Source: Owenia fusiformis
Lineage: Eukaryota > Annelida > Polychaeta > Sabellida > Oweniidae
DNA length: 11,589 nt
Reading direction: 5' to 3'
Assembly (NCBI GenBank): GCA_903813345.2
Contig: CAIIXF020000410.1
Coordinates: 1-11,589, forward strand
Of the stretch, positions 1 through 7,960 are shown in pieces; positions within the stretch are counted from its first letter, which is position 1; each line of letters starts with the position of its first letter. The notes under the pieces were generated by a model that saw nothing but the letters and a program-made list of their open reading frames with translations, ran no database searches and was not told the DNA's origin. The translations under genes and the position numbers were made by a program.

Positions 1-82
1 TGTACAGCCACCGCGGGACCTTTCCACGGTCCGCCAGCGGCTTGTTTATTTCTACAATGAATAGAAAAAGTTAACCCTGACT

Positions 83-890
83 TATGATTTCTACGGGGAC
101 TCTACGGCCTTTAAAATATTGATACACCATACAGAAACCGTAAAACGACCGTAGTCACACTTGCAACGGCGAACGCACGGTTTTATTACATTTTACGCCC
201 GATAGCCATACGTCTGCCGTGAAAATTTTATGTAATTAAGATATTTTAATAGTCACATTCGCTTGGGAAGTCGTATTTTGATTTTGTGAAAATATAAAAC
301 TTATGGGTGCTGCACGACCTTTTAAATGATGACTCGCAGTCTACGGCGTTTTCACTTCTACGGTAATCATAGAAATGAAAACATTCAGAGTCATAATTTC
401 TACGGTACGGTGACTCCACAGGCTGTAAATTACTGGATATGTACGGATACCGTGATCCGACCGTAGATAACATACAGGCTAGCCGTAGAAAATACTCAGA
501 GTTCGTTAATTCGTGCGATTCACGAAGAAATCATCAGGTCGTAGCTTGATTGCAGAAAGATCCCATTGTGGCACGTCTGACTGAATTACGGTTGACTTGC
601 GTCTGCCGATTGGTTTGATTGGTAATGTACTCGGTCTTTGAGTCAGTTTTGCTGCGGCAACCATACGGCAGCCATGCGGAGTTTTTTGATTAACTTCTAC
701 GTTGGCCGTAGAAATTAAAACAGTTTTAACAATGGGTTATGATTATGATTGACTCTGAGGCTGTGAAAAACTGGATATGCCGAACAGAGACCGTAATCCT
801 GCCGTAGATTTTCTACGATTACCATAAAATATGCCGATTCTAATAAACTACAACGTACGGTAGCCGTAGATCAATGTGCGACTAAGGTTA
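83..890. repeat. Decayed TACGG/CCGTA-rich repeat with three diverged direct copies
   Basis: By hand count the first 900 bases hold about 10 TACGG and 8 CCGTA pentamers, roughly ten times chance, and the motif almost vanishes afterwards. Three stretches align as diverged direct copies about 310 and 350 bp apart: 83-155, 392-470 and 741-810. Each runs from a TATGATT or CATAATTTCTACGG start, and the second and third share GGCTGT, ACTGGATATG and a GACCGTAG/TGCCGTAG end. Both orientations of the motif often sit close together, so many small hairpins are possible. The identity of the element is unknown. It may be an old satellite or the interior of a dead transposon. It may extend upstream of the window. 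Confidence 0.6.
392..470 (+). repeat. Middle copy of the diverged direct repeat
   Basis: This copy aligns with 741-810 through GGCTGT, then A/T-rich sequence, then ACTGGATATG, a CCGTGATCC/CCGTAATCC stretch and CCGTAGAT. The alignment to 83-155 is weaker but keeps the TTTCTACGG start and the CGACCGTAG end. Indels separate the copies, so this is old sequence. Confidence 0.5.
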
Positions 891-899
891 AGCGGTACA

Positions 900-1577
900 A
901 TATTTTCAAAATATCTCACAATCTGTTAACTGAGTTTGTTCCAAAGTAAATACGTACCAAATATGTCATTTGCTAATCACGTTAATGCGACAATGATATG
1001 AAATGCTACCTGACAGGCTGAAGTTTAAGCTCTATTTACCCTTGAGTGTGAATCGCCCCTGTGGCACTATATAAAACACAATGCGTACTGGGATTAAAGG
1101 TATTATCACTGTGTTTTGACAATTGTCTCCTCTGGACCAATATCCTTAGAAACTCCGGTCTCAATAATATGTATATTCGTGCGTAGGAGTGGCGTTCCTA
1201 GGGGGAAGGGTTCGGGGGGAAATCATTCCTAGAGTAGGGGACCATCATTCCTGTTACCCCGGTCCTCATTTTTGCTCAATGAGGCCCGAAAATTTCAGAC
1301 CAAAGTGGTGTGATTTATATAAAGCTCCTTGTCTTTTCATCTAGTATCCGTCTCAGAAATCTCATGTTCTCCGAGCCATGATTGCCTGAAAGGTGTTAAA
1401 TGATATTAATTGACTCGGTTGCCCTAGTTTACAGTAGCATTTCAAATCTGTTCCTAAGGATTTATGTTCTTTGAAATGATACGATTGATTAATTAATAGT
1501 CTATGAATGCCCATAATGTGGTTCAACAATCTGCCATTAATTGGTGTTTGTGCATCACTGGACATAATATTAAAAAG
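900..1577. other. Anonymous AT-rich stretch with a G-rich patch
   Basis: No gene or convincing repeat is visible here. Positions 1201-1219 hold G runs of 5, 3 and 6, and another run of 4 lies at 1237-1240. ATCATTCCT occurs twice, about 21 bases apart, at 1222 and 1244. A TATAAA at about 1071 has no ORF or other promoter-like context around it. Short ORFs here are no better than chance. Confidence 0.4.
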
Positions 1578-1840
1578 TGTTTTTGCAGCTTAGGTGTGGT
1601 GTTTTTGCATCAAAATCGAGGAACTAAAACAGTGAATTTTTCATTTTTTGATGATGCTAGATCTAAACTAAGAACATTTTTAACATTATAGATCGTGTCT
1701 TTAGTGCCGTATACGATTATTGAGAAACTCGTCCAAGAAATGGGTTTAAATGGGGAAAACAAAATATCTTTCGAAGACCCATCACCTGGACCTGAAGCTT
1801 GGCCATCTTGATGCCAAAACACTGTGTTTTTGCATCACGT
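1578..1840. repeat. Short TGTTTTTGCA repeat cluster with a terminal hairpin
   Basis: GTGTTTTTGCATCA occurs exactly at 1599-1612 and again at 1824-1837, and its first 11 bases also occur at 1578. The second copy is immediately preceded by a near-perfect inverted copy at 1809-1822 (one mismatch in 14), which gives a tight hairpin at 1809-1837. A minus-strand ORF spans the sequence between the repeats, but it resembles no family I know and probably reflects a transposon remnant. Confidence 0.4.
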
Positions 1841-1905
1841 TTCTCCCCAGTAAAAATCGTCGATGTGATGCCTTACTTCTAACTCGTTTCGTGTACGTAA
1901 CAATA

Positions 1906-1987
1906 GAGAGGTTAAGCTACACGTATAAATGTAAACCGTGAACCTGAACGCGTAAGTCCACGCTCAAGTACACGTTTAAGAAAATTA
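1906..1987. repeat. Terminal block S of the foldback element
   Basis: This block of about 82 bp starts with the terminal sequence GAGAGGTTAAGCTACACGTA and ends with TTTAAGAAAATTA, right against a second copy of the same terminal sequence at 1988. An inverted copy with only a few differences lies at the centre of the element (3396-3476). Each copy has TA next to its GAGAGG end. Confidence 0.75.
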
Positions 1988-2051
1988 GAGAGGTTAAGCT
2001 ACACGTATTAAACAAAACTTGAACGTGAACTTCAGTGCGCGCGCAGATAAA

Positions 2052-2059
2052 TGACGTCA
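2052..2059. promoter_or_regulatory. Perfect CRE-type TGACGTCA, site 1
   Basis: This is the 8-bp palindrome bound by CREB/ATF-family factors in animals. It follows a GTGCGCGCGCAG tract. Three more perfect sites lie at equivalent places in the element. Binding is not shown by the sequence. Confidence 0.4.
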
Positions 2060-2187
2060 GATTTGTTTATTTCCTGTGGGCCAGTGTGAAGTTTACAGGT
2101 TTTTACATGAGATTATCATATTCGTGCAATTTACAGACGTGTATTCAACAAAGCATGAACGTGTACTTCTGTGCGCGCGCAGGAAAA

Positions 2188-2195
2188 TGACGTCA
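2188..2195. promoter_or_regulatory. Perfect CRE-type TGACGTCA, site 2
   Basis: This is the second site of the left arm, exactly 136 bp after the first and with the same GTGCGCGCGCAGG context. Confidence 0.4.
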
Positions 2196-2521
2196 GATTA
2201 GTCTACTTTCTACAGGTTAGCGTGAAAGTTACATGTTTTTACGTGTAGATGAGTGATTACACGTCGCTCATTAAGTGATCGATTTTAGCTATGTTCTAGG
2301 ATGGCCCAGGAGCCCATATTTGATAAGACAATCTTGCTTGTTATATTGGTAAACCCCAATCCTTAATTGGAAATAAGAATACATTTTAATGGGTAAATGA
2401 CAACTTCAAATGTGATCGTTTGTTCATTCCGTACAATATAAATGGGCAAGGCCAATTTGATACCCGGGCCTAGTACAATATGTATACTAAACAAAATGAA
2501 ATGACAACCAGGGCAAGAAAG

Positions 2522-3048
2522 GATCTAGTGCGCCCTCCATTATGATCTCCCCATGAACAAAAATAAATTCATCTGATTTTTCAAAATAAATATACTGCTT
2601 TCATTATTACATTTATATGTACACTAGTATCTTGTTGACCTATACTCAGCAGTGTATTGATGATGGGCCACTTATTAGGGCCAATATTGAATCATAAAGT
2701 GTACATGGGTAGAGATGCCAAACCAGGAAGTATTTTTGTGTCCGTCAAAATCCATTTGTATCCTACACATCCCTACATTGTATCCAAATATGTTATTAAT
2801 TAATGAAACATAACAGTATAATCTTTGGATTTACAAAGTTGTATGGGATTTCATAAGTGTAAAAGTTGCTTTTGAAGAATTTTTCTATAGCCATTTTGTA
2901 GGAAAAAATGATGAAAAAATGTATAATCTTTTAATTTGAAGTATGACCTGAATCGATTGCAAACTTTGTATTTGCACATCTGATGTGATATACCATTTGT
3001 GTCATATTGTGAAATCATTTACATTGAAATTGATTTAGGTCATAGTGT
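2522..3048 (+). repeat. Internal direct repeat, copy D1
   Basis: D1 starts GATCTAGTGCGCCCTCC and aligns with D2 (3683-4203) through its whole length, with small indels and about 90% identity by eye. It is AT-rich with no ORF. Near its 3' end it contains an imperfect hairpin: TATGACCTGAATCGATTG at 2942 faces an inverted relative at 3026-3044. Confidence 0.8.
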
Positions 3049-3196
3049 ATTTTAGGTATTTTTGTCAGTAGTCAATAGATCACATCCAATGTCAAGTCAA
3101 TATACCCTTGCTGAACTTAATGACCTCAACCTCAGCCCACGCTTTATATTTCCAAATTATTATGTGACATTGTATTCTTTATGTTACACCTAAAGA

Positions 3197-3397
3197 AAGA
3201 TTCATTTTGTTCATGGGGACAATGGAGTGCACAAGACCCTTTAGTTGTGGTTGAATATGAAATAAAGCAAAAATAAAGGCCACGAGTCCGAAGTGCTAAC
3301 CATTACACCATCGAGACATTACCTTTAAACACAGACACCACATAAATATACCTCCACGTCCACTGACATGGTTTCAGACGTGTAGCTTAACAGAAAA
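3197..3397 (-). repeat. Inner palindrome, left arm
   Basis: Read on the minus strand, this arm matches 3481-3735: a GTTAAGCTACACGTC end, then CCATGTCAGTGGACGTGGAG, a tRNA-like head, a TTTATTTTTGCTTTATTTCA stretch, and the start of repeat D. It lacks the segment that holds the T-arm in the right copy, so the two arms differ by a deletion or insertion of roughly 55 bases. Confidence 0.75.
3284..3325 (-). other. Truncated tRNA-like head, inverse orientation
   Basis: On the minus strand an intact A box TGGTGTAATGG (plus-strand 3300-3310) is followed by TTAGCACTTCGGACT, and the similarity then jumps straight to the tail shared with the other copy. The B box and T arm are missing, so it could not be a working Pol III gene. 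Confidence 0.6.
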
Positions 3398-3476
3398 TTT
3401 TCTTAAACGTGTACTTGAGCGTGGACCTACGCGTTCAGGTTCACGGTTTGCATTTATACGTGTAGCTTAACCTCTC
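3396..3476 (-). repeat. Inverted block S inside the central loop
   Basis: This is an inverted copy of 1906-1987. It ends in ACGTGTAGCTTAACCTCTC followed by TA (3477-3478), and it splits the two arms of the inner palindrome. Its presence at the palindrome centre suggests either a later insertion of the block or a rearrangement between element ends. Confidence 0.7.
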
Positions 3477-3480
3477 TATT

Positions 3481-3735
3481 TTCTGTTAAAGCTACACGTC
3501 GGAAACCATGTCAGTGGACGTGGAGCTATATTCATGTGGTGCCTGTGACTGAGGGTCATGTTTCTATGGTGTAATGGATAGCACCTCGGACTAGTGTCCG
3601 TTAGGCCTGGGTTCGAATCTAGTCGCATCAAAACATTTTGTTTTTTATTTTTGCTTTATTTCATATTCAACCACAATTAAATGATCTAGTGCGCCCTCCA
3701 TTATAATCTCCCCATGAACAAAATAAATTCATCTG
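3481..3735 (+). repeat. Inner palindrome, right arm
   Basis: This is the inverted counterpart of 3197-3397, and it is the longer arm because it keeps the complete tRNA-like head and a T-rich tail. It runs into repeat D2 without a break, overlapping the start of D2 at 3683. Confidence 0.75.
3559..3630 (+). other. tRNA-derived SINE-like head (tRNA-Gln-like), probably not a working tRNA
   Basis: An A box reads TGGTGTAATGG at 3567-3577 and a B box reads GGTTCGAATCT at 3610-3620, one base from the consensus and 43 bases from the A box, as expected for Pol III internal promoters. The D-arm region closely resembles eukaryotic tRNA-Gln. The anticodon stem is present, but its loop is about one base short, the T stem pairs poorly, and the acceptor ends do not pair. 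A T-rich tail follows. I read it as a SINE head or tRNA pseudogene captured by the foldback element. Confidence 0.65.
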
Positions 3736-4203
3736 ATTTTTCAAATGAATATTCTGCTTTTATTGTTGACATGTACACTAGTATCTTGTTGACCTATATT
3801 CAGCACTGTATTGATGAATGGGCCACTTATTAGGGCCAATATTCAACCATAAAGTGTACAGGGGTAGAGATGCCACACCAGGAAGTCTTTGTGTGTCCGT
3901 CAAAATCCATTTGCATCCTACACATCCCTACATCTTATCCAAATATGTTATTAATTAATGAAACATAACAGTATAATCTTTGGATTTACAAAGTTGTATG
4001 GGATTTCATAAGTGTAAAAGTTGCTTTTGAAGCATTTTTCTTTAGCCATTTTGTAGAAAAAATGATGAAAAAACGTACAATCTTTTAATTTTAAGCATGA
4101 CCTGAATCGATTGATCGATACTTTATATTTGCACATTTGATGTGATATACCATTTGTGTCATATTAATTGTGACATTATTTAATTTGCAATCAATTCAGG
4201 CCA
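3683..4203 (+). repeat. Internal direct repeat, copy D2
   Basis: This is the second direct copy of D1. It preserves the start, the GTACACTAGTATCTTGTTGACC stretch and the terminal hairpin, whose arms lie at 4096-4113 and 4187-4203. A third, inverted and partial copy of the start of D lies at about 3197-3245 in the left inner arm. Confidence 0.8.
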
Positions 4204-4577
4204 TTCAGTCATTCAGATTCAGGCAAATCAAATGTAGTGATAAGGCAATCGTAGGCCCTGGTTGTCATTTCATTTCGTTTAGTATACATATTGTACCAAG
4301 CCCCGGGAATCAAATTAGCCCTGCCTATTTATATTGTACGGAATGAACAAACGATCACATTTGAAGTTGTCATTTAATCTCTAAAATGTATTCTTTATTT
4401 CCAATAAAGGATTTGGGGTTTACCGATATAACAAGCAATAGTGTTTGTATCAAATATGGGCCCCCGGGCCATCCTAAAACATAGCTAAAATCAATCACGT
4501 AATGAGCGACGTGTAATCACTCATCTACACGTAAAAACCTGTAACTTTCACGCTTACCTGTAGAAAGTAGACTAATC

Positions 4578-4585
4578 TGACGTCA
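4578..4585. promoter_or_regulatory. Perfect CRE-type TGACGTCA, site 3
   Basis: This is the right-arm counterpart of the site at 2188, with the alternating GC tract now on its 3' side. Confidence 0.4.
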
Positions 4586-4713
4586 TTTTCCTGCGCGCGC
4601 ATAGAAGTACACGTTCATGTTTTGTTGAATACGCGTCTGTAAATTGCACGAATATGATAATCTCATGTAAAAACCTGTAAAATTCACGCTGGCCCACAGG
4701 AAATAAACAAATC

Positions 4714-4721
4714 TGACGTCA
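4714..4721. promoter_or_regulatory. Perfect CRE-type TGACGTCA, site 4
   Basis: This is the right-arm counterpart of the site at 2052, 136 bp from site 3. The neighbouring alternating tract has decayed slightly (GCGTGCGC), while the 8-mer has not. Confidence 0.4.
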
Positions 4722-4829
4722 TGTATCTGCGTGCGCATTGAAGTTCACGTTCAAGTTTTGTCAAATACGTGTAGCTTAACCTCTCTAGTAACTTACACTC
4801 CCCTCCATAAGTTTGGCAACCTAACCCTA

Positions 4830-5627
4830 CTATCACACCAAACTAGTTCTCACTACGTTCTCGAAAACGGGCTTCAACTGTGTACGAACGGACTGGACCT
4901 ACTAAGAACCGTTTGGGATCTATTTACAAACTTCATCGAACGTACTCGAACGGGTAGGTCCTCTAGAACTCAGACAATGCTCAAAATGTTCTCGTGGTCG
5001 TCACGTTCTACAATTAGAACGAGTGAAAACGTACTAACGACGAGCTGGACGTACTACGAACGGAACCGTCGTACTTCAATCCTACTAGGGACGTTATAAC
5101 AACGAGTTGAACTGTCTGAGGACGTGTTTAGAACGAGGTAGAACTAATTGCAAACGGGTTTAAACTGATTAAGAACGTATTTAACACTGTTTATGAACGA
5201 GTTAGCAAAAATATAGCTATCACACCAAACAAGTTGCCACTGCGTTCTCCAAAACTGGTTTTAAACTGTGTGCGAACGGAATGAACGTAGCTGCAAATTT
5301 CTAAGGTCTATTTACGAACTTTATGAACGTTCTCAGACGGGAATGTGATTTTAGAATTTTGAATCGATTCAAAATTCGATGGCGACCATGCCGTTCTGTT
5401 ATCAGGTCATGTTGACCTTCTAGACTGAGGGACGCGTTCTACTACGTTGCACACCGACGTGGTGCGACCTGAACGAACTGCGAACGAGATGGACGTATTG
5501 AAGACTGTTTAAGAACGAAGAAGCTAATTATTTCAGACATATTTCCCGGCCACAGCCAGATTGAGCCCGTTTTACGACGTTTTCGTAAGACTGGCAAGAA
5601 CGGGTAAGAACTAGTTTGGTGTGATAG
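4830..5627. mobile_element. GAACG-rich inverted-ended element
   Basis: The outer ends are inverted copies of CTATCACACCAAACTAGTTC (4830-4849 and 5608-5627), and CTAACCC-like bases extend the match outward on both sides. A third, direct copy of the end at 5217 splits the element into two units of about 387 and 411 bp, which align over TGTGTNCGAACGGA and GTCTATTTACNAACTT (4872 and 5261). By hand count GAACG occurs 15 times and CGTTC 6 times, about ten times chance. A 122-codon ORF at 4731-5099 runs through this repeat from the neighbouring element and is not a credible gene. The superfamily is unknown, and I see no clean target duplication. Confidence 0.7.
5354..5377. repeat. Perfect 24-bp palindrome
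   Basis: GAATTTTGAATC is followed at once by its exact reverse complement, with ATCGAT at the centre. It lies inside the second GAACG unit, and the first unit shows no equivalent. Confidence 0.8.
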
Positions 5628-5727
5628 GGGGGTTAGCTCCCCATTGAACTACGTCTTAAAGTCTCTTTACTTTTGAATTTTTATTTACTTAACATGCGAT
5701 GAAAATACTTAAACTATTGCTTGAAAC

Positions 5728-5939
5728 GTAATTTGACTTTATTTCCAATATCTCCAAAATTTCTCAATTTCCTCAGTGTCAATAGGTCGAAAATTGATGA
5801 TAAACTTGATGAATTTTTGAAAAACGACATTCCCATGTTAACCAATGGAAAATGGTAGGTTTATCATCGATTTTCAACCTTTTGTATTCGAGGAACAAAT
5901 TGGGAGAATTTCAGGGTATTGGAAATAAAGTCAAGTTAC
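5728..5939. repeat. Simple foldback of about 212 bp
   Basis: The arms at 5728-5805 and 5859-5939 are imperfect inverted copies of about 78-81 bp. The ends are the best conserved: GTAATTTGACTTTATTTCCAA on the left faces its inverse on the right, and GATGATAAAC faces GTTTATCATC at the inner edge. The 53-base loop holds no feature. No target duplication is obvious. It could be a MITE or a local inverted duplication. Confidence 0.75.
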
Positions 5940-5989
5940 CTTTCCATCAATATTATAATTATTTTAACGCAGGTTAAGGTATGTATGTA

Positions 5990-6600
5990 TGGGGGTATGT
6001 ATCAGGTTGTCCACGATTGTGTTGTGTTGTTATCTCTAATTAGAGAAGATTAGTTGGATATACTGATATCACCGTTTCGTTGTGTTTCATTGGTTGTGCC
6101 TTATTGTGTTTTGTTTGATTTAATCGAGTATAATAAATTGAGTATTTGGTTGAGCCTGGTTGTGTTATGGTAGGTTTGTGTCAGGTAGTGCCTAAATAAT
6201 TTAGTTAAATGATAGGTTGAGGTTGTGGTTCGTAAAACGTAAGTTTTCTAATGGGCTGTGTTGCGATTGTATTATATTGATCGCTTGGCAGGTTGTGCCC
6301 AGTCCGGTAAGATATTTGCAATTGGCTGTGTCCATGTATGTGACTGGTGTTACCTCAAGTTTGATCGATGAGAATTGGTTGTATTTTATTGGTTGTGCCT
6401 AATTGTGTTTTATCAGTTTGACAATCGTTATCTCTATAAGTTTTTTTTGTCTGGCATTGGTTTCGTGTCAGATTGTGCCCCATTGCGTTATGTTAATTCT
6501 ATAATGATTTGTGTTCTGTTGTTGCTGGTTGAGTAGCAGGTTGTGCCTAGTCGGATGAGGTGGTTGGTAGTGTCTGATTGTGCTGTGTATTTGGTAGAAA
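5990..6600 (+). repeat. Degenerate G/T-rich repeat based on GGTTGTGCC
   Basis: GGTTGTGCC occurs at 6092, 6291, 6391 and 6539, with GATTGTGCC at 6471. A stretch of about 47 bases with the core TTATTGGTTGTGCCTAATTG is duplicated at 6080-6126 and 6379-6427, 299 bp apart. The plus strand is strongly G+T biased throughout, and many weaker TTGTGTT variants fill the gaps. Spacing is irregular, so this is an eroded complex repeat and not a clean satellite. Confidence 0.6.
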
Positions 6601-7960
6601 GTTTTATCGTTCCTAAAAATGAACTCAGAAAGACCAGTTTTGATCAACGCATACCCTTCGATGGCCTTAATTATTAACATATCTCTGCTATTTTGGAACT
6701 TTTAATAAATCTTGGCAGATTATTAAAATGTAACTTTATTTTTCTAATAAACAAATTCATGGGGTCCATCCATTAATCCAAAACTTCATAGGCCTTCTCT
6801 AAGAAATTAAGCTAATTATTACAAATACTGTTATCTACATTTTACCAGAACTAAAACAAACCTTTCCGCAGATTGACAACACTTAGTAGATTTTTTGTTA
6901 TTCTATAAAATATTTGACCATATTATCAGCACACCATTAGAAGGCTTGTCCATTCTTCTTCTTAAAGCTTATTTTAAACAAATGTTTGCTGTATGTGTAG
7001 GTAAATTAAAATCATGAAAGCGTCCGTAATATTATCTATCTATCATGTCAGTTCAATGCACATCGGTCTCCAAATGCCTGATTCAAATCTCGTATGAACA
7101 AGAAAGAGGACGGTATACTTTTTCAATGATGCGCTGTATTATGTTGCTATCTATTTCATATTGTCCAAACTGTATGTCTAAGGAAAATATTTCGTGATTT
7201 CCTTTTTAAAGTTCTATACGTTAGACTTCGTTTTTTTAGTTTCTAAATGTTTCATTCGTTCGAAATGTTAAGGACGGGGGGGGGGCGTGTATCGTCGGTT
7301 CCCACGCGCAATCTCTACGTTCTATGAGGATAGGTCCGAAGCTTGGTGAAGCAAGATGGGGGTGTGCTCTCCATACGAAACACACAATGGAAGATCATAC
7401 CACCGTATTCACAAATGACATTTAAGTTTTGCGATAATAACGCCCCTTACAAGTATTAATTACAGGTCGTGTAGACCATTGTTGCGTGATTTATAGCAAA
7501 AACTTCACTTTTACACGTTGATAACGATATGCCCTTTTATAGATCTCATATCTTAGAGGCGTATCAGTTCAAACAAAAATCCTAGAATACCTAACACATT
7601 TTACCATACCGTGCACTTATTCATTTTGCAATTCAACTTTCAACTTCTTAACTTTTCAACTTTAACTTTTCTTGAAAAAATAAATCTTCCAGATTTGTTG
7701 AATTTTGCAGAAATTCCGGCATCCCCTCCTCCGTTCATTCTATGCGATCATAGGGTGATTCTTTATCTAACGCTCGAGAGAGAAGGCTGTGTTGATCACG
7801 ACTTAGCTGATGAATAAGGATATGCGGTGTTAGACGGAGTTGTCCTAGGTTTCCTGAAGACACTCTTTTGTAAAAAAATCTGCCTAACATAATCTATGTT
7901 CTGAATTAAAAGAACCGTATTTGGAAAATATTGTCTTCATATTTATTTTAACGCTAAATG
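6600..7960. other. Anonymous unique sequence
   Basis: I see no gene, RNA gene or convincing repeat. There is a G10 run at 7276-7285, a short TATC microsatellite at about 7034, and a CAACTTT-type pyrimidine-rich tract at 7630-7675. CCGTATTCACAAA at about 7401 resembles the inverse of TTTGTGAATAAGG near 11017. ORFs here are short and featureless. Confidence 0.4.

Larger units (their letters stand above)
1988..2514 (+). repeat. Left long inverted arm
   Basis: This arm pairs with 4255-4785. Hand alignment of the outer 305 bases finds about 14 differences, so about 95% identity. Inside it a 136-bp unit is repeated twice, each time with GTGCGCGCGCAG, TGACGTCA, a TTTCTACAGG-like stretch and GTTTTTAC. 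The inner boundary is AACCAGGGC at 2514, where the similarity to the right arm stops. Confidence 0.85.
1906..4785. mobile_element. Nested foldback DNA element, non-autonomous, TA-flanked
   Basis: The ends are inverted copies of GAGAGGTTAAGCTACACGTA (1906-1925, again at 1988-2007, and inverted at 4766-4785), with TA just outside each outer end (1904-1905 and 4786-4787). A TA target duplication suits the Tc1/mariner superfamily, but that assignment is inference because no transposase is visible. In order the element holds: end block S (1906-1987), left arm (1988-2514), direct repeat D1 (2522-3048), a unique spacer (about 3049-3196), an inner palindrome arm (3197-3397), inverted block S (3396-3476), the other inner arm (3481-3735), D2 (3683-4203) and the right arm (4255-4785). 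The 14-mer ACGTGTAGCTTAAC occurs six times in total, one copy with an extra base. Confidence 0.8.
4255..4785 (-). repeat. Right long inverted arm
   Basis: This is the inverse of 1988-2514, starting at GCCCTGGTTGTC and ending at the terminal CTTAACCTCTC followed by TA. It keeps the same 136-bp internal duplication, the GC-alternating tracts and two TGACGTCA sites. The interior is slightly more diverged than the outer part. Confidence 0.85.

Noticed and set aside
1066-1076. TATA box from TATAAA near 1071
   Set aside because: It is isolated in AT-rich DNA with no downstream ORF or initiator that I could support.
1201-1240. G-quadruplex in the G-rich patch
   Set aside because: The fourth G run lies about 17 bases from the third, so the motif is marginal under usual loop limits.
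3559-3630. Functional tRNA gene
   Set aside because: The A and B boxes are good, but the T stem and acceptor stem do not pair and the anticodon loop is short. A SINE head or pseudogene fits better.
4818-4829. Telomere-like CCTAACCCTA
   Set aside because: It is only about one and a half TAACCC units, and it is explained as the outer extension of the element's inverted end.
4731-5099. 122-codon plus-strand ORF
   Set aside because: It begins inside the right arm of the foldback element and runs through the GAACG repeat. Its composition follows the repeat, and it shows no domain or splice context.
7276-7285. G10 run as a biological feature
   Set aside because: A single homopolymer with no repeat or element around it; its length may also be a sequencing artefact.
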